Part shown: piece by piece, positions 30,449-39,510 of the stretch | How positions within the stretch are numbered: the stretch's first letter is position 1 | Layout of the letters: each line of letters begins with the position of its first letter | DNA from: Listeria costaricensis | GTDB taxonomy: Bacteria > Bacillota > Bacilli > Lactobacillales > Listeriaceae | Length of the DNA stretch: 64,000 nt | Assembly: GCF_900183385.1 (NCBI RefSeq) | Contig: NZ_FXUT01000009.1 | Span: 28,581-92,580, forward strand | Direction of reading: 5' to 3' | The notes under the pieces: generated by a model | Told to the model about the DNA's origin: nothing | Seen by the model: only the letters and a program-made list of their open reading frames with translations | Database searches by the model: none | Position numbers and translations under genes: made by a program

Positions 30449-31449
30449 CTACTGCTTGAGGAGGCAGCTGCGGCACTTGCAGCGGCTGCAGCACTGACGG
30501 CGGCCGCCTGCTCGATGGCAATCAGAACGTGTACACTGATCATCAGGCTTTCGATTTGTGCTTGGCTCATTTCCCCTACGCGTTGTTCTGTATAGAGGCT
30601 GAGTGCGAGCGCTGTCTGAAAGGCTGCCCCTTCAAAGCGAAGGCCTTTTTGTACACGGATTTGCTGAATCAACGCTTCTAGTTCCTCTGTTGCCGGTTCT
30701 CCCTGAGTGAGAAAAGTCAGAATGCCCAGCGTCACATAATGGAGTGGCTTCACGCGAATTTTCTTTTCTTTTAAGCTGCGGTAAACTCGCCGGTACTGTT
30801 GAATAAAATTCTTTTCTCGATTCGGATATAGGCAGGTCGCGGTTGCAGCCAAGAATTGCAAGCTATTTTCTTTTTTCAAACCAATGTCGGCAAACTGTTG
30901 AAAGTAATATTCATTTCGTGCAGCAATCGCTTCTGGCTTCTCTTCAGAGGGGAGTCCAGCAAGTAAAACAGCCGATGTGACATCCTCCGTTCCAGTTAAA
31001 AATGGATGGTCTTTGCGGATAAGTTGATAAATTTCTCTTGCCCGACTGGCCAGTTGCTGTCTTTCTTCCGGTGGATATTTTAGCAGCAGATAGGCGGCAA
31101 AATATGTATACTCAGTGCGCTTAAAACCAGCTCCTATCAACATCTGATAATTTTGAATGACACTTGAAACTAAATCCTCCTCTTCGTAAGCATCTGCTAG
31201 AAGTAAGCCGGCAATTGAAACGCGCGTATTGGTTGTAAGGGCTGTAAAAGAGCCTAGCGCCTTTTTGAATTGCTGGTTGAGCTCTGAAAAGTCTTCCAGA
31301 TTAATCGTTTCGTTTTTCCCTGTAAATAAACAGGCGATCAAGAGCTGGATTCGTTTTGCAGCAAAACCGGTTTTACTTTTCCGTACTAAGTCATAGTTTT
31401 CCATGAGTAAAGTTGTCAGTTGGTCTGACGTTGCTAGATTTTCTTTCAT
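30445..31449 (-). CDS. DUF4003 family protein
   Basis: A 334-residue, mostly helical, probably cytoplasmic protein of the DUF4003 family, whose function is not known. It has no signal peptide. A striking Ala/Ser-only tail forms the last 25 or so residues (long Ala run with interspersed Ser, ending in five Ser); such tails recur in this family. It sits convergent to the phosphoesterase gene, in the position of lmo2643 in L. monocytogenes. No catalytic motif is apparent. Confidence 0.75.
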   Translation of the reverse strand: MKENLATSDQLTTLLMENYDLVRKSKTGFAAKRIQLLIACLFTGKNETINLEDFSELNQQFKKALGSFTALTTNTRVSIAGLLLADAYEEEDLVSSVIQNYQMLIGAGFKRTEYTYFAAYLLLKYPPEERQQLASRAREIYQLIRKDHPFLTGTEDVTSAVLLAGLPSEEKPEAIAARNEYYFQQFADIGLKKENSLQFLAATATCLYPNREKNFIQQYRRVYRSLKEKKIRVKPLHYVTLGILTFLTQGEPATEELEALIQQIRVQKGLRFEGAAFQTALALSLYTEQRVGEMSQAQIESLMISVHVLIAIEQAAAVSAAAAASAAAASSSSS

Positions 31450-31525
31450 CTCTATCCACTCCTCTCCTTTTCAGTATAGCGAATTTTCCAAAAACATTCT
31501 ATACAGCGCTGGTTTGAAAAATGAC

Positions 31526-31569
31526 CATTAAAAAGAGAAACCCTGCTTTTCTTCACAAGGTTTCTCTTT
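31526..31569 (-). terminator. Terminator of the SH3b protein gene
   Basis: On the minus strand AAAGAGAAACC pairs with GGTTTCTCTTT around a 16-nt loop and is followed by a short T-rich tail. Confidence 0.8.
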
Positions 31570-31577
31570 AAAATTTA

Positions 31578-32186
31578 TTATTTTACGTTAAGGAATTGTG
31601 TGCCAACATAGCCTGTCTGTCCTTTATATTTCACTTGGCTCCAACCGTAGTTGTCTTTGATGAATTCTACTTTTTCACCTTTTTGCAGCGTGCCAAGGAT
31701 TTTCGACTTCTTGCTTTCTGATGCCCGAACGTATACTGGCGATTTTGCCGTTACTGTGCGTGACGTCTGTTTTGTGGCAGTTGCGGCTTTGGCTTTAGTG
31801 CTGGTTGCTTTTTTGCTTGGTTGTTTAGTTGTCGTTTTGCTGGTAGATTTTTGTGCGGAAGTTGCTTCACCCGGCAGATTCAAAAATTGTGTACCAACAT
31901 AACCTGTTTTACCTTTATATTTCACTTGGCTCCATCCATAGTTATCTTTGATGAATTCTACTTTTTCGCCTTTTTGAAGGGTGCCAAGGATCTTGGAACT
32001 TTTGCTTTCTGATGCGCGAACATATACTGGTGATTTTGCTGTCGCTGTTCCGCTCTTAGCTTTAGATGAAACAGTTGCTGCACCGACCGGCAATGCGGCT
32101 GCACTGATAGCTGCGAATGTCAGTGATAGAGCGATACCTGTAGCAGCAATGACTTTGATAGATTGAGATTTTAGAACATTATTCAT
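31578..32186 (-). CDS. Secreted protein with two bacterial SH3 domains
   Basis: A 202-residue exported protein. The signal peptide (about residues 1-37) ends near PVGAA. It is followed by two nearly identical SH3b domains (about 46-103 and 145-202), each with SPVYVRASES, KILGTLQKGEKVEFIKDNYG and a W-Q-K-Y-K-G-TGYVGTQFLN end. They are joined by a basic Ser/Thr/Lys-rich linker of about 40 residues. SH3b domains of this type bind peptidoglycan stem peptides. No hydrolase domain is present, so it may be a wall-bound adaptor or inhibitor. A consensus WalR box lies directly upstream of its promoter. Confidence 0.85.
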   Translation of the reverse strand: MNNVLKSQSIKVIAATGIALSLTFAAISAAALPVGAATVSSKAKSGTATAKSPVYVRASESKSSKILGTLQKGEKVEFIKDNYGWSQVKYKGKTGYVGTQFLNLPGEATSAQKSTSKTTTKQPSKKATSTKAKAATATKQTSRTVTAKSPVYVRASESKKSKILGTLQKGEKVEFIKDNYGWSQVKYKGQTGYVGTQFLNVK

Positions 32187-32263
32187 AATTATTCCTCTTT
32201 TCTTTAGTTAATAATAAAATGGTATAAGTGCTTGTATCTTTCGGATATCCTTTTGATATTCTT

Positions 32264-32292
32264 ATCATAACCGCTATTCATTTCAAAGTCAA
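32264..32292 (-). promoter_or_regulatory. Promoter of the SH3b protein gene
   Basis: TTGACT (32287-32292) and TATGAT (32264-32269) are exactly 17 bp apart on the minus strand, a strong SigA promoter, about 80 bp before the start codon. Confidence 0.8.
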
Positions 32293-32299
32293 TACTTTT

Positions 32300-32316
32300 G
32301 TTACAAAAATATTACA
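32300..32316 (-). promoter_or_regulatory. WalR (YycF) box
   Basis: TGTAAT-ATTTT-TGTAAC on the minus strand matches the WalR consensus (TGTWAH, five bases, TGTWAH) at every position. It lies 7 bp upstream of the -35 box, the usual place for activation. A further overlapping TGTAAT half-site lies next to it. Confidence 0.7.
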
Positions 32317-32342
32317 TTACATTTCTGTAAGGTTACACGCAC

Positions 32343-32378
32343 AAAAAAACGGCAAGATCTCGAAAGATCTTGCCGTTT
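32343..32378 (-). terminator. Terminator of the str operon (after tuf)
   Basis: A perfect 14-bp stem (AAACGGCAAGATCT and its complement) with a TTCG tetraloop and a T-rich tail on the minus strand, 13 bp after the tuf stop. Confidence 0.95.
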
Positions 32379-32391
32379 GATGAATGATTGA

Positions 32392-33579
32392 TTATTTGCT
32401 GATTGTAGAAACAGCACCGGCACCAACAGTACGTCCACCTTCACGGATGGAGAACTTAGTACCTTCTTCAATTGCGATTGGAGCAATCAATTCAACGTCG
32501 ATTTCAACGTTGTCGCCAGGCATTACCATTTCAGTACCTTCTGGAAGTGTAACGATACCAGTTACGTCAGTTGTACGGAAATAGAATTGTGGACGGTAGT
32601 TGTTGAAGAATGGAGTATGACGTCCACCTTCTTCTTTAGTTAGTACGTAAGTTGCAGCTTTGAAGTTAGTGTGTGGAGTGATAGTACCTGGTTTAGCAAG
32701 TACTTGACCACGTTGGATATCTTCACGAGATACACCACGTAGAAGCGCACCAATGTTGTCGCCAGCTTCTGCATAGTCAAGAAGCTTACGGAACATTTCT
32801 ACACCTGTAACAGTTGTTTTCGCAGTTTCAGTAGCGATACCAACGATTTCGATTTCGTCGCCGACTTTAACTTGTCCACGTTCAACACGACCAGTTGCAA
32901 CTGTACCACGACCAGTGATCGAGAATACATCTTCGACTGGCATCATGAATGGTTTGTCATGGTCACGTTCTGGAGTTGGGATGTAAGAATCAACCGCGTC
33001 CATAAGTTCGTAGATTTTTTCTTCCCAAGCTTCTTCGCCTTCAAGAGCTTTAAGCGCAGAACCTTTGATAACTGGAATGTCATCGCCAGGGAATTCGTAT
33101 TCAGATAGAAGATCACGAACTTCCATTTCAACTAGTTCAAGTAGTTCTTCGTCATCAACCATGTCGCATTTGTTTAGGAATACAACGATGTAAGGAACAC
33201 CTACTTGACGAGATAGAAGGATGTGTTCACGAGTTTGTGGCATTGGGCCATCAGCAGCAGATACTACAAGGATAGCTCCGTCCATTTGCGCAGCACCAGT
33301 GATCATGTTTTTAACATAGTCAGCGTGTCCTGGGCAGTCAACGTGTGCATAGTGACGTTGTTCAGTTTCATATTCTACGTGTGCAGTAGAGATCGTGATA
33401 CCACGTTCGCGTTCTTCTGGAGCACCATCGATTTGGTCATAAGCAGAAGCTTGAGCCATACCTTTTTTAGATAATACAGTTGTAATTGCAGCTGTTAATG
33501 TAGTTTTACCATGGTCGACGTGTCCAATAGTACCAACGTTAACATGGGGTTTTGTGCGGTCAAATTTTTCTTTTGCCAT
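32392..33579 (-). CDS. tuf: Elongation factor Tu
   Basis: The 395-residue GTPase that delivers aminoacyl-tRNA. GHVDHGKTT is the P-loop, RGITI the switch I threonine region, DCPGH the G3 motif, and NKCD the base-specificity motif. The start [14 protein letters not shown] at 33579 follows AAGGAGG; upstream in-frame codons are excluded by family length. It is the last gene of the str operon. The only other genes between it and rpsJ are the roughly 15-kb EET-containing segment. Confidence 0.99.
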   Translation of the reverse strand: MAKEKFDRTKPHVNVGTIGHVDHGKTTLTAAITTVLSKKGMAQASAYDQIDGAPEERERGITISTAHVEYETEQRHYAHVDCPGHADYVKNMITGAAQMDGAILVVSAADGPMPQTREHILLSRQVGVPYIVVFLNKCDMVDDEELLELVEMEVRDLLSEYEFPGDDIPVIKGSALKALEGEEAWEEKIYELMDAVDSYIPTPERDHDKPFMMPVEDVFSITGRGTVATGRVERGQVKVGDEIEIVGIATETAKTTVTGVEMFRKLLDYAEAGDNIGALLRGVSREDIQRGQVLAKPGTITPHTNFKAATYVLTKEEGGRHTPFFNNYRPQFYFRTTDVTGIVTLPEGTEMVMPGDNVEIDVELIAPIAIEEGTKFSIREGGRTVGAGAVSTISK

Positions 33580-33692
33580 TTTAATAAAATCCTCCTTAAT
33601 GTTTGAAAAAGTTTTTATTAGAGTTGCCGAATGAAAATCAAACGGCAAGTGTTTCTAACTAAAGTTATACTTGAAGTTCTGCAAAAATGCAA

Positions 33693-35777
33693 TTAATCTT
33701 CTTTGTTTCCACCATTTGCTTTAATGATTTCTTCAGAGATCGATTTAGGAACTTCTTCGTAGTGGTCAAATTGCATTGTGTAGGTACCGCGACCTTGCGT
33801 AGAAGAACGCAAATCAGTTGCATAACCAAACATTTGTGCAAGTGGTACATAAGCGCGAACAACTTGAGCGTTACCGCGAGCTTCCATACCATCAACACGA
33901 CCACGACGGCTTGTGATGTTACCCATGATATCACCTAGATATTCTTCTGGGATAACAACTTCAACGGACATGATTGGTTCAAGAAGAACTGGATCACATT
34001 TTTTAGCAGCGTTACGAAGCGCCATGCTGGCAGCAACTTTAAACGCCATTTCGTTGGAGTCAACATCATGGTAAGAACCATCATAAAGTTTTGCTTTGAT
34101 GTCGATTAGCGGGTAACCTGCAATAACACCGTTATCCAGTGCTGCTTCAAGACCTGCTTGAACCGCTGGGATGTATTCACGAGGAACGACACCGCCGACG
34201 ATTGCGTTTTCGAATTCAAAGCCTTTACCTTCTTCGTTCGGGCTGAATTCAATCCAAACGTGACCGTATTGACCACGACCACCAGATTGACGTACGAACT
34301 TACCTTCAACTTGTGCTGCTGTACGGAATGTTTCACGATAAGAAACTTGCGGGTTACCCACGTTTGCTTCTACACGGAATTCACGTCTCATACGGTCAAC
34401 CAAGATGTCAAGGTGAAGTTCACCCATACCGGAGATGATAGTTTGACCAGTTTCCGTATTTGTTTCAGTACGGAAAGTTGGATCTTCTTCTGCAAGTTTT
34501 GCAAGAGCTTGACCCATTTTATCTTGGTCGGCTTTCGATTTAGGTTCGATTGCTACCGAGATAACTGGTTCTGGGAATTCCATGGATTCAAGAATGATTT
34601 GATTCTTTTCATCACATAGTGTGTCCCCAGTAGTTGTGTCTTTCAAACCTACTGCTGCTGCAATATCACCGGAGTAAACGATATCGATTTCTTCACGGTG
34701 GTTCGCGTGCATTTGTAGGATACGTCCGACACGTTCACGTTTACCTTTAGTCGAGTTTTGTACGTAAGAACCAGAGTTCAAAGTACCCGAGTAAACGCGG
34801 AAGAAAGTTAGACGGCCAACATAAGGGTCAGTCATAACTTTAAATGCAAGAGAAGAGAATGGTTCCTCGTCGCTTGCATGACGTTCAGCTTCTTCACCAT
34901 CAGGTAAAATACCTTTGATTGCTGGTACGTCAGTTGGAGCTGGAAGGTAGTCGATAACAGCATCAAGCATTGGTTGAACACCTTTGTTTTTGAATGCTGT
35001 ACCACAAACAACTGGATAGAACTCAACTGCAAGTGTTCCTTTACGGATCGCTGCTTTCAGTTCTTCTTTTGTGATTTCTTCGCCTTCCAAGTATTTCATC
35101 ATTAGCTCTTCATCAAGTTCTGCAACAGCCTCGATTAGTTTGCCATGATATTCTTCTGCAAGATCTTTCATATCTTCAGGAATTTCTTTGATATGTGGAT
35201 CGTTTCCTAGTTCATCTTCATAAACTAGTGCATGCATTTCAATCAAGTCGATGATACCAGCAAAAGTATCTTCTGCCCCGATTGGAAGTTGGATCGGATG
35301 CGCATTAGCATCTAGACGATCGTGCAATGTTCCTACAGAATATAGGAAGTCAGCGCCGATTTTGTCCATTTTGTTGACGAATACTACACGAGGAACCCCG
35401 TAAGTAGTAGCTTGACGCCAAACTGTTTCTGTTTGCGGTTCTACACCTGATTGAGCATCTAGAACTGCAACCGCACCATCTAGTACACGAAGGGAACGTT
35501 CAACTTCAACTGTGAAGTCTACGTGTCCTGGAGTATCGATGATGTTTACACGGTAGCCATTCCATTGGGCTGTAGTTGCAGCAGAAGTGATCGTGATACC
35601 ACGTTCTTGTTCTTGCTCCATCCAGTCCATTTGGGAGGCACCTTCATGGGTTTCACCAATTTTGTGAATACGCCCTGTATAGAAAAGGATACGCTCAGTA
35701 GTAGTGGTTTTACCGGCATCGATATGCGCCATAATACCAATATTACGTGTCTTTTCTAAGGAGAACTCTCTTGCCAT
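33693..35777 (-). CDS. fusA: Elongation factor G
   Basis: The 694-residue translocase GTPase. The G domain shows [17 protein letters not shown] and [10 protein letters not shown]. Domains II-V follow, ending with [20 protein letters not shown]. Length is standard. It lies between rpsG and tuf; the 113-bp gap before tuf holds no gene. Confidence 0.99.
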   Translation of the reverse strand: MAREFSLEKTRNIGIMAHIDAGKTTTTERILFYTGRIHKIGETHEGASQMDWMEQEQERGITITSAATTAQWNGYRVNIIDTPGHVDFTVEVERSLRVLDGAVAVLDAQSGVEPQTETVWRQATTYGVPRVVFVNKMDKIGADFLYSVGTLHDRLDANAHPIQLPIGAEDTFAGIIDLIEMHALVYEDELGNDPHIKEIPEDMKDLAEEYHGKLIEAVAELDEELMMKYLEGEEITKEELKAAIRKGTLAVEFYPVVCGTAFKNKGVQPMLDAVIDYLPAPTDVPAIKGILPDGEEAERHASDEEPFSSLAFKVMTDPYVGRLTFFRVYSGTLNSGSYVQNSTKGKRERVGRILQMHANHREEIDIVYSGDIAAAVGLKDTTTGDTLCDEKNQIILESMEFPEPVISVAIEPKSKADQDKMGQALAKLAEEDPTFRTETNTETGQTIISGMGELHLDILVDRMRREFRVEANVGNPQVSYRETFRTAAQVEGKFVRQSGGRGQYGHVWIEFSPNEEGKGFEFENAIVGGVVPREYIPAVQAGLEAALDNGVIAGYPLIDIKAKLYDGSYHDVDSNEMAFKVAASMALRNAAKKCDPVLLEPIMSVEVVIPEEYLGDIMGNITSRRGRVDGMEARGNAQVVRAYVPLAQMFGYATDLRSSTQGRGTYTMQFDHYEEVPKSISEEIIKANGGNKED

Positions 35778-35876
35778 GTTGTTTTTCTCCTTCCATCTTT
35801 TCTCTGGCTGATTAAGGCCTTGAAATTATTAGTTTAACAGCAGTACTCGCGGCACAGCATTTAAGCTGCACACGGA

Positions 35877-36347
35877 TTACCAGCGATAGTGAGCGAATGC
35901 TCTGTTCGCATCTGCCATTTTGTGTGTATCTTCGCGTTTTTTCACAGAAGCACCAGTGTTGTTGGCAGCATCCATGATTTCATTCGCAAGACGTTGTTCC
36001 ATCGTTCTTTCACCACGAAGGCGAGCGTAGTTAACCAACCAACGAAGACCAAGAGTAGTACGGCGGTCTGCACGCACTTCAATCGGCACTTGGTAGTTAG
36101 CACCACCGACACGACGAGCTTTTACTTCTAGAACTGGCATGATGTTTTTGATCGCTTGATCGAAAACTTCCATTGGATCATTACCAGTTTGTTCTTTGAT
36201 GATATCGAAAGCAGCATAGAGAATCGCTTGTGATTTTCCGCGTTTACCGTCGATCATCATTTTATTGATTAGGCGAGTTACCAATTTAGAATTGTAAATC
36301 GGATCTGGCAACACGTCACGTTTTGCAACAGGACCTTTACGAGGCAT
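35877..36347 (-). CDS. rpsG: 30S ribosomal protein S7
   Basis: Organises the head of the 30S subunit and in many bacteria represses the str operon. The 156 residues start [20 protein letters not shown] and include the conserved [15 protein letters not shown] and [10 protein letters not shown]. The ATG at 36347 follows AAAGGAGGATATCCA. Confidence 0.98.
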   Translation of the reverse strand: MPRKGPVAKRDVLPDPIYNSKLVTRLINKMMIDGKRGKSQAILYAAFDIIKEQTGNDPMEVFDQAIKNIMPVLEVKARRVGGANYQVPIEVRADRRTTLGLRWLVNYARLRGERTMEQRLANEIMDAANNTGASVKKREDTHKMADANRAFAHYRW

Positions 36348-36379
36348 TGGATATCCTCCTTTCATGATTTAAGTAAGTA

Positions 36380-36793
36380 TTATTTTTTAGGTTTTTTCGT
36401 ACCATATTTGGAACGGCTTTGTCCTCTATTTTCAACACCAGCAGTATCTAGAGCACCGCGAACGATGTGATAACGTACCCCTGGCAAGTCTTTTACACGG
36501 CCGCCGCGAATAAGAACAACACTGTGCTCTTGCAAGTTGTGGCCGATACCTGGGATATAAGCTGTTACCTCGATACCATTACTCAAACGAACACGGGCAT
36601 ATTTACGAAGCGCCGAGTTCGGTTTTTTCGGAGTCATAGTACCAACACGAGTGCAAACACCACGTTTTTGCGGCGAATTTACATTTGTAAGTTCACGCTT
36701 GAAAGTGTTTAGCCCTTTGTTAAGTGCTGGAGAGTTAGATTTTTTGGATTTAGATGTCCGAGGTTTACGAACTAATTGGTTAATTGTAGGCAT
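36380..36793 (-). CDS. rpsL: 30S ribosomal protein S12
   Basis: A decoding-centre protein. The 137 residues start [19 protein letters not shown]. The streptomycin-related lysines are present in [11 protein letters not shown] and [10 protein letters not shown], so no resistance change is visible. It is the first gene of the str operon, about 140 bp downstream of a consensus promoter. Confidence 0.99.
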   Translation of the reverse strand: MPTINQLVRKPRTSKSKKSNSPALNKGLNTFKRELTNVNSPQKRGVCTRVGTMTPKKPNSALRKYARVRLSNGIEVTAYIPGIGHNLQEHSVVLIRGGRVKDLPGVRYHIVRGALDTAGVENRGQSRSKYGTKKPKK

Positions 36794-36935
36794 TGGATGG
36801 GTTCCTCCTTTCTCATTTTAGTAGTTCCACACATCCAGGTGGTTCATTTTTTTCGAAAAATAAAATGGCTGCAGCAAATTGTGCAACACTCCTATTATCG
36901 AATATCCTCATACTTATAGTAGAGGCACCTTGAAT

Positions 36936-36964
36936 ATCATAACACCGTGGGGAGATGATGTCAA
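36936..36964 (-). promoter_or_regulatory. Promoter of the str operon
   Basis: Consensus TTGACA (36959-36964), 17-bp spacing and TATGAT (36936-36941), with TGT before the -10 (extended -10), on the minus strand. The leader to rpsL is about 140 nt. Confidence 0.93.
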
Positions 36965-37022
36965 GGGGTTTTTGTACGTGAAATTTGTTTGCTTTTCATC
37001 CTCTTTTTTACGAATAGCGGAC

Positions 37023-37052
37023 AAAAAAACAGCGCACGTTACCATGCACTGT
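37023..37052 (-). terminator. Terminator upstream of the str promoter
   Basis: ACAGTGCA and TGCGCTGT pair (one GU) around an 8-nt loop and are followed by seven T on the minus strand. It ends the transcript of the YqkB-like gene. Confidence 0.8.
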
Positions 37053-37059
37053 TTCATCC

Positions 37060-37413
37060 TTAAGAACGTAAATCTTTCACGGTCAAATTCCCATCGATCA
37101 CACCGGCATATTCTCCGCTCAGTGTCAGGGCTCCGCTTGCGCCTACTTTGATCGTATTGTTTTGATCGAGATATTTGAGTGAGTAGGGTTTTGCATAGAA
37201 GGTGCCTACTGTTGTTTCGATTTCGGCACTGTAGTCTGTGAGAGTTGCTGATTGGCTGGCGATCACCAGTTCAAAATGTAGATCCAGACTGCATGATGCA
37301 CGGGAATTAGACAGTTCCCCTACCCCGTCATCGAAATTCAGAATGATCTTACTCGATGAATCCAGATATTTTAAGATGCGTGCGTGGGCATCTTCTGTAA
37401 TCGTTATTTGCAT
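37060..37413 (-). CDS. YqkB-like HesB/IscA-fold protein
   Basis: A 117-residue protein of the family annotated as iron-sulfur cluster biosynthesis proteins (HesB/IscA fold; B. subtilis YqkB). MQITITEDAHARILKYLD and ILNFDDGVGELSNS resemble YqkB. The cysteine set of true A-type carriers is not present: only one Cys (SCSLDLHFELVI) is seen, so a cluster role is doubtful. The ATG at 37413 fits the family; a start 24 bp upstream is possible. It is bounded by terminators and forms a single-gene unit. Confidence 0.65.
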   Translation of the reverse strand: MQITITEDAHARILKYLDSSSKIILNFDDGVGELSNSRASCSLDLHFELVIASQSATLTDYSAEIETTVGTFYAKPYSLKYLDQNNTIKVGASGALTLSGEYAGVIDGNLTVKDLRS

Positions 37414-37452
37414 CGTTGCTTCAGTCCTTTCTTCCATTATATGAAGGTCTGT

Positions 37453-37496
37453 GAAAAAACGGGTACGGACCTTCTTGCTAGGTCTATACCCGTTTT
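37453..37496 (-). terminator. Terminator of the GNAT-dGTPase operon
   Basis: AAAACGGGTATAGACC pairs with GGTCCGTACCCGTTTT (one mismatch or wobble) around a 9-nt loop and continues into T on the minus strand, right after the HD hydrolase stop. Confidence 0.88.
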
Positions 37497-37504
37497 CTGC
37501 TTGA

Positions 37505-38899
37505 TTAAATACCGTTCAAGCGATGATATAAGTCTCTTGCAAAGCTGTCTGTCATGCCTGAAATGAAATCCGTAACGAGCAGAAGCCGCAGATATAGCTT
37601 CATCGTCTCATCCTGCTCGGCCGCATTTTTGCGGTAACAGCCGATATAATTATCTGAAATCAGCGAGATGAGTCGTTTGTTTTTGGCGGTCATTTTTTCC
37701 GGATAGGGGCTGTCGAAGTAGAGCACGGCTGGAATGTAGTCGTCAAGAAGCGCTGTGATGATTCTGTGGCCGGCAATTTCCGATTCAACGACACCACTGT
37801 TGACATAGATGTATTTGGCAGACAAGGATTGTAAAATTTGGACGAGCTGCGCCGCTTCCGAGATGTCCAGTAGAGAATGGTCAAAACTGCCCGCCATGAT
37901 TTCCGGATAATGCTGATAGAATACTTCGAGGGCCCGATTGATCAGCTGGCCGCGGACATTGCTAGCAAGCCACTGCTGGGCAATAAAGCTTTCTTCCTGC
38001 CCCATGTAGCGGTCATTTTTCTTTTTCAGCTCGCTATAGACGGCTGCCGTCACCTTGTTGTGGTCCGGAAATTCCTCGAAACCGCGTAAAATTTGCCCGA
38101 TTGACACGATGCCTTTTTTGACGCCGTCTTCAAGATCGGCATTCAGATAGGCGATATCATCGGCCACTTCCAGCAAATAGGTGAGCGGATGGCGGTTGTT
38201 GTCAGCGCCAGTCAGGGCGGTCACCTCGTCAAAGATGGCCTTATCGGCATAGAAATAGCCCAGTTTTTTGCTTTTCACCTGCTTTTTGCTGATTTCAAGT
38301 GATGAGACGGGGTACTTGATGACGCTGTTCAATGTGGCGGTCGTGAGGTTCAAGCCGAATTCGTCGAACAGGTAATGTAGCTTGGAAACGACCCGCAGGA
38401 CTTGTGCATTCCCTTCAAAATGATAAAAGTCCTCCTGCATTTGCTGATTCAAAATGGTGGCTAGCGGCTGGTCCTTATAGCAGACGACCGAAAGATTCTC
38501 TTTGAACCATTCGCGGATTGACTCTTCGCCGAAATGGCCGAATGGCGGGTTGCCCATGTCGTGCAGCAGTCCAGCACACGCCAGAATTTCTGGAATATTG
38601 GCCTGGTGCTCTGCCGTGAAGTCCGGGTCAAGTCCGTTCTCCAAAATGTGATGCGCGGCCATGTTGCCCATCGATTTGGCAATCGTCGCCACTTCGATCG
38701 AATGGGTCAGCCGCGTCCGAATGAAGTCACTTTTCTCTAGCGGAAATATTTGCGTTTTATCTTGCAGCCGTCTGAACGAGGCGCTCATGATGATCCGCTG
38801 GTAATCATTTTCAAAGGCCGTTCGAATATCTGAACTTCGGTGCCGTGTCACACCGGATTCTTTTCTTCTCGTATCATTTAATAATTGGCTCCACTTCAA
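37505..38899 (-). CDS. Deoxyguanosinetriphosphate triphosphohydrolase-like HD protein
   Basis: A 464-residue HD-domain hydrolase of the dGTPase family, predicted to split dNTPs into deoxynucleoside and triphosphate. SFRRLQDKTQIFPLEKSDFI and RTRLTHSIEVATIAKSMG are family signatures, and LLHDMGNPPFGHFGEE supplies the HD dyad. The start is TTG at 38899, preceded by AAGGAGGAG. It overlaps the stop of the upstream acetyltransferase gene by four bases, so the two are translationally coupled. Relatives in Gram-positives are often tetrameric and nucleotide-activated. Confidence 0.88.
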   Translation of the reverse strand: MKWSQLLNDTRRKESGVTRHRSSDIRTAFENDYQRIIMSASFRRLQDKTQIFPLEKSDFIRTRLTHSIEVATIAKSMGNMAAHHILENGLDPDFTAEHQANIPEILACAGLLHDMGNPPFGHFGEESIREWFKENLSVVCYKDQPLATILNQQMQEDFYHFEGNAQVLRVVSKLHYLFDEFGLNLTTATLNSVIKYPVSSLEISKKQVKSKKLGYFYADKAIFDEVTALTGADNNRHPLTYLLEVADDIAYLNADLEDGVKKGIVSIGQILRGFEEFPDHNKVTAAVYSELKKKNDRYMGQEESFIAQQWLASNVRGQLINRALEVFYQHYPEIMAGSFDHSLLDISEAAQLVQILQSLSAKYIYVNSGVVESEIAGHRIITALLDDYIPAVLYFDSPYPEKMTAKNKRLISLISDNYIGCYRKNAAEQDETMKLYLRLLLVTDFISGMTDSFARDLYHRLNGI

Positions 38900-39390
38900 T
38901 TTAACGTCTCCTCCTTTTTCACGAGCTGCTTCATTTGTGTTTCCGACAACCGATGTACCGTCCAATCTGTCATTGGTTCCGCGCCGATTTTTTCATAAAA
39001 ACGCATACCCGATTCGTTCTCATTCAAGCACCACCATTCAAAGCGGCCACAATCCCGCTTAAGTGCCAGCTTGGCTAGATGCGCAAAAAATTGGTGGCCG
39101 AAGCCTCTGCCGCGCATCTCGGGGACAATGTAAAGATCCTCCAAGTATAGGCCTTTCTTTCCGACCAATGTGGAAAAGTTGTGGAAAAACAGGGCAAACC
39201 CGACTGGCTGGCCTTGGAATTCTCCGAAAACCACTTCGGCAGCATGCTCTTCAAATAATGACTGGTTTAAAGTTTCGACTGTCGCCGTAATATCTTTTTC
39301 GATTCCCTCATGTTCAGCCAGTTTATAAATAAAATGTAGAATTAATGGGCCATCTTCCCGTGTTGCTTGTCTAAATGTTAACTCGGTCAT
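38896..39390 (-). CDS. GNAT acetyltransferase, spermidine/diamine N-acetyltransferase-like
   Basis: A 164-residue GNAT enzyme. The acetyl-CoA loop is MRGRGFGHQFF. GLYLEDLYIVPEMRGRG and CGRFEWWCLNENESGMRFYE resemble spermidine/spermine N1-acetyltransferases, and lmo2658 of L. monocytogenes is annotated in this way. Substrate is unproven; acetylation of polyamines or small amines is the best guess. It is co-transcribed and overlaps with the dGTPase-like gene. Confidence 0.75.
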   Translation of the reverse strand: MTELTFRQATREDGPLILHFIYKLAEHEGIEKDITATVETLNQSLFEEHAAEVVFGEFQGQPVGFALFFHNFSTLVGKKGLYLEDLYIVPEMRGRGFGHQFFAHLAKLALKRDCGRFEWWCLNENESGMRFYEKIGAEPMTDWTVHRLSETQMKQLVKKEETLN

Positions 39391-39440
39391 TTTCTTCCCT
39401 CTCTTCTCTGCTGATTATAGCAGAAATCGTTCGCTCCATA

Positions 39441-39489
39441 CAAAAGCAACCAGAAATCCGCCTCATTTTCCAGCAGGATTTCTGGTTGC
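39441..39489 (-). terminator. Terminator of the internalin-like gene
   Basis: A perfect 14-bp stem (GCAACCAGAAATCC with GGATTTCTGGTTGC) around a 16-nt loop followed by TTTTG on the minus strand. Confidence 0.88.
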
Positions 39490-39510
39490 ATTTACATTTA
39501 TAAGATGAAA

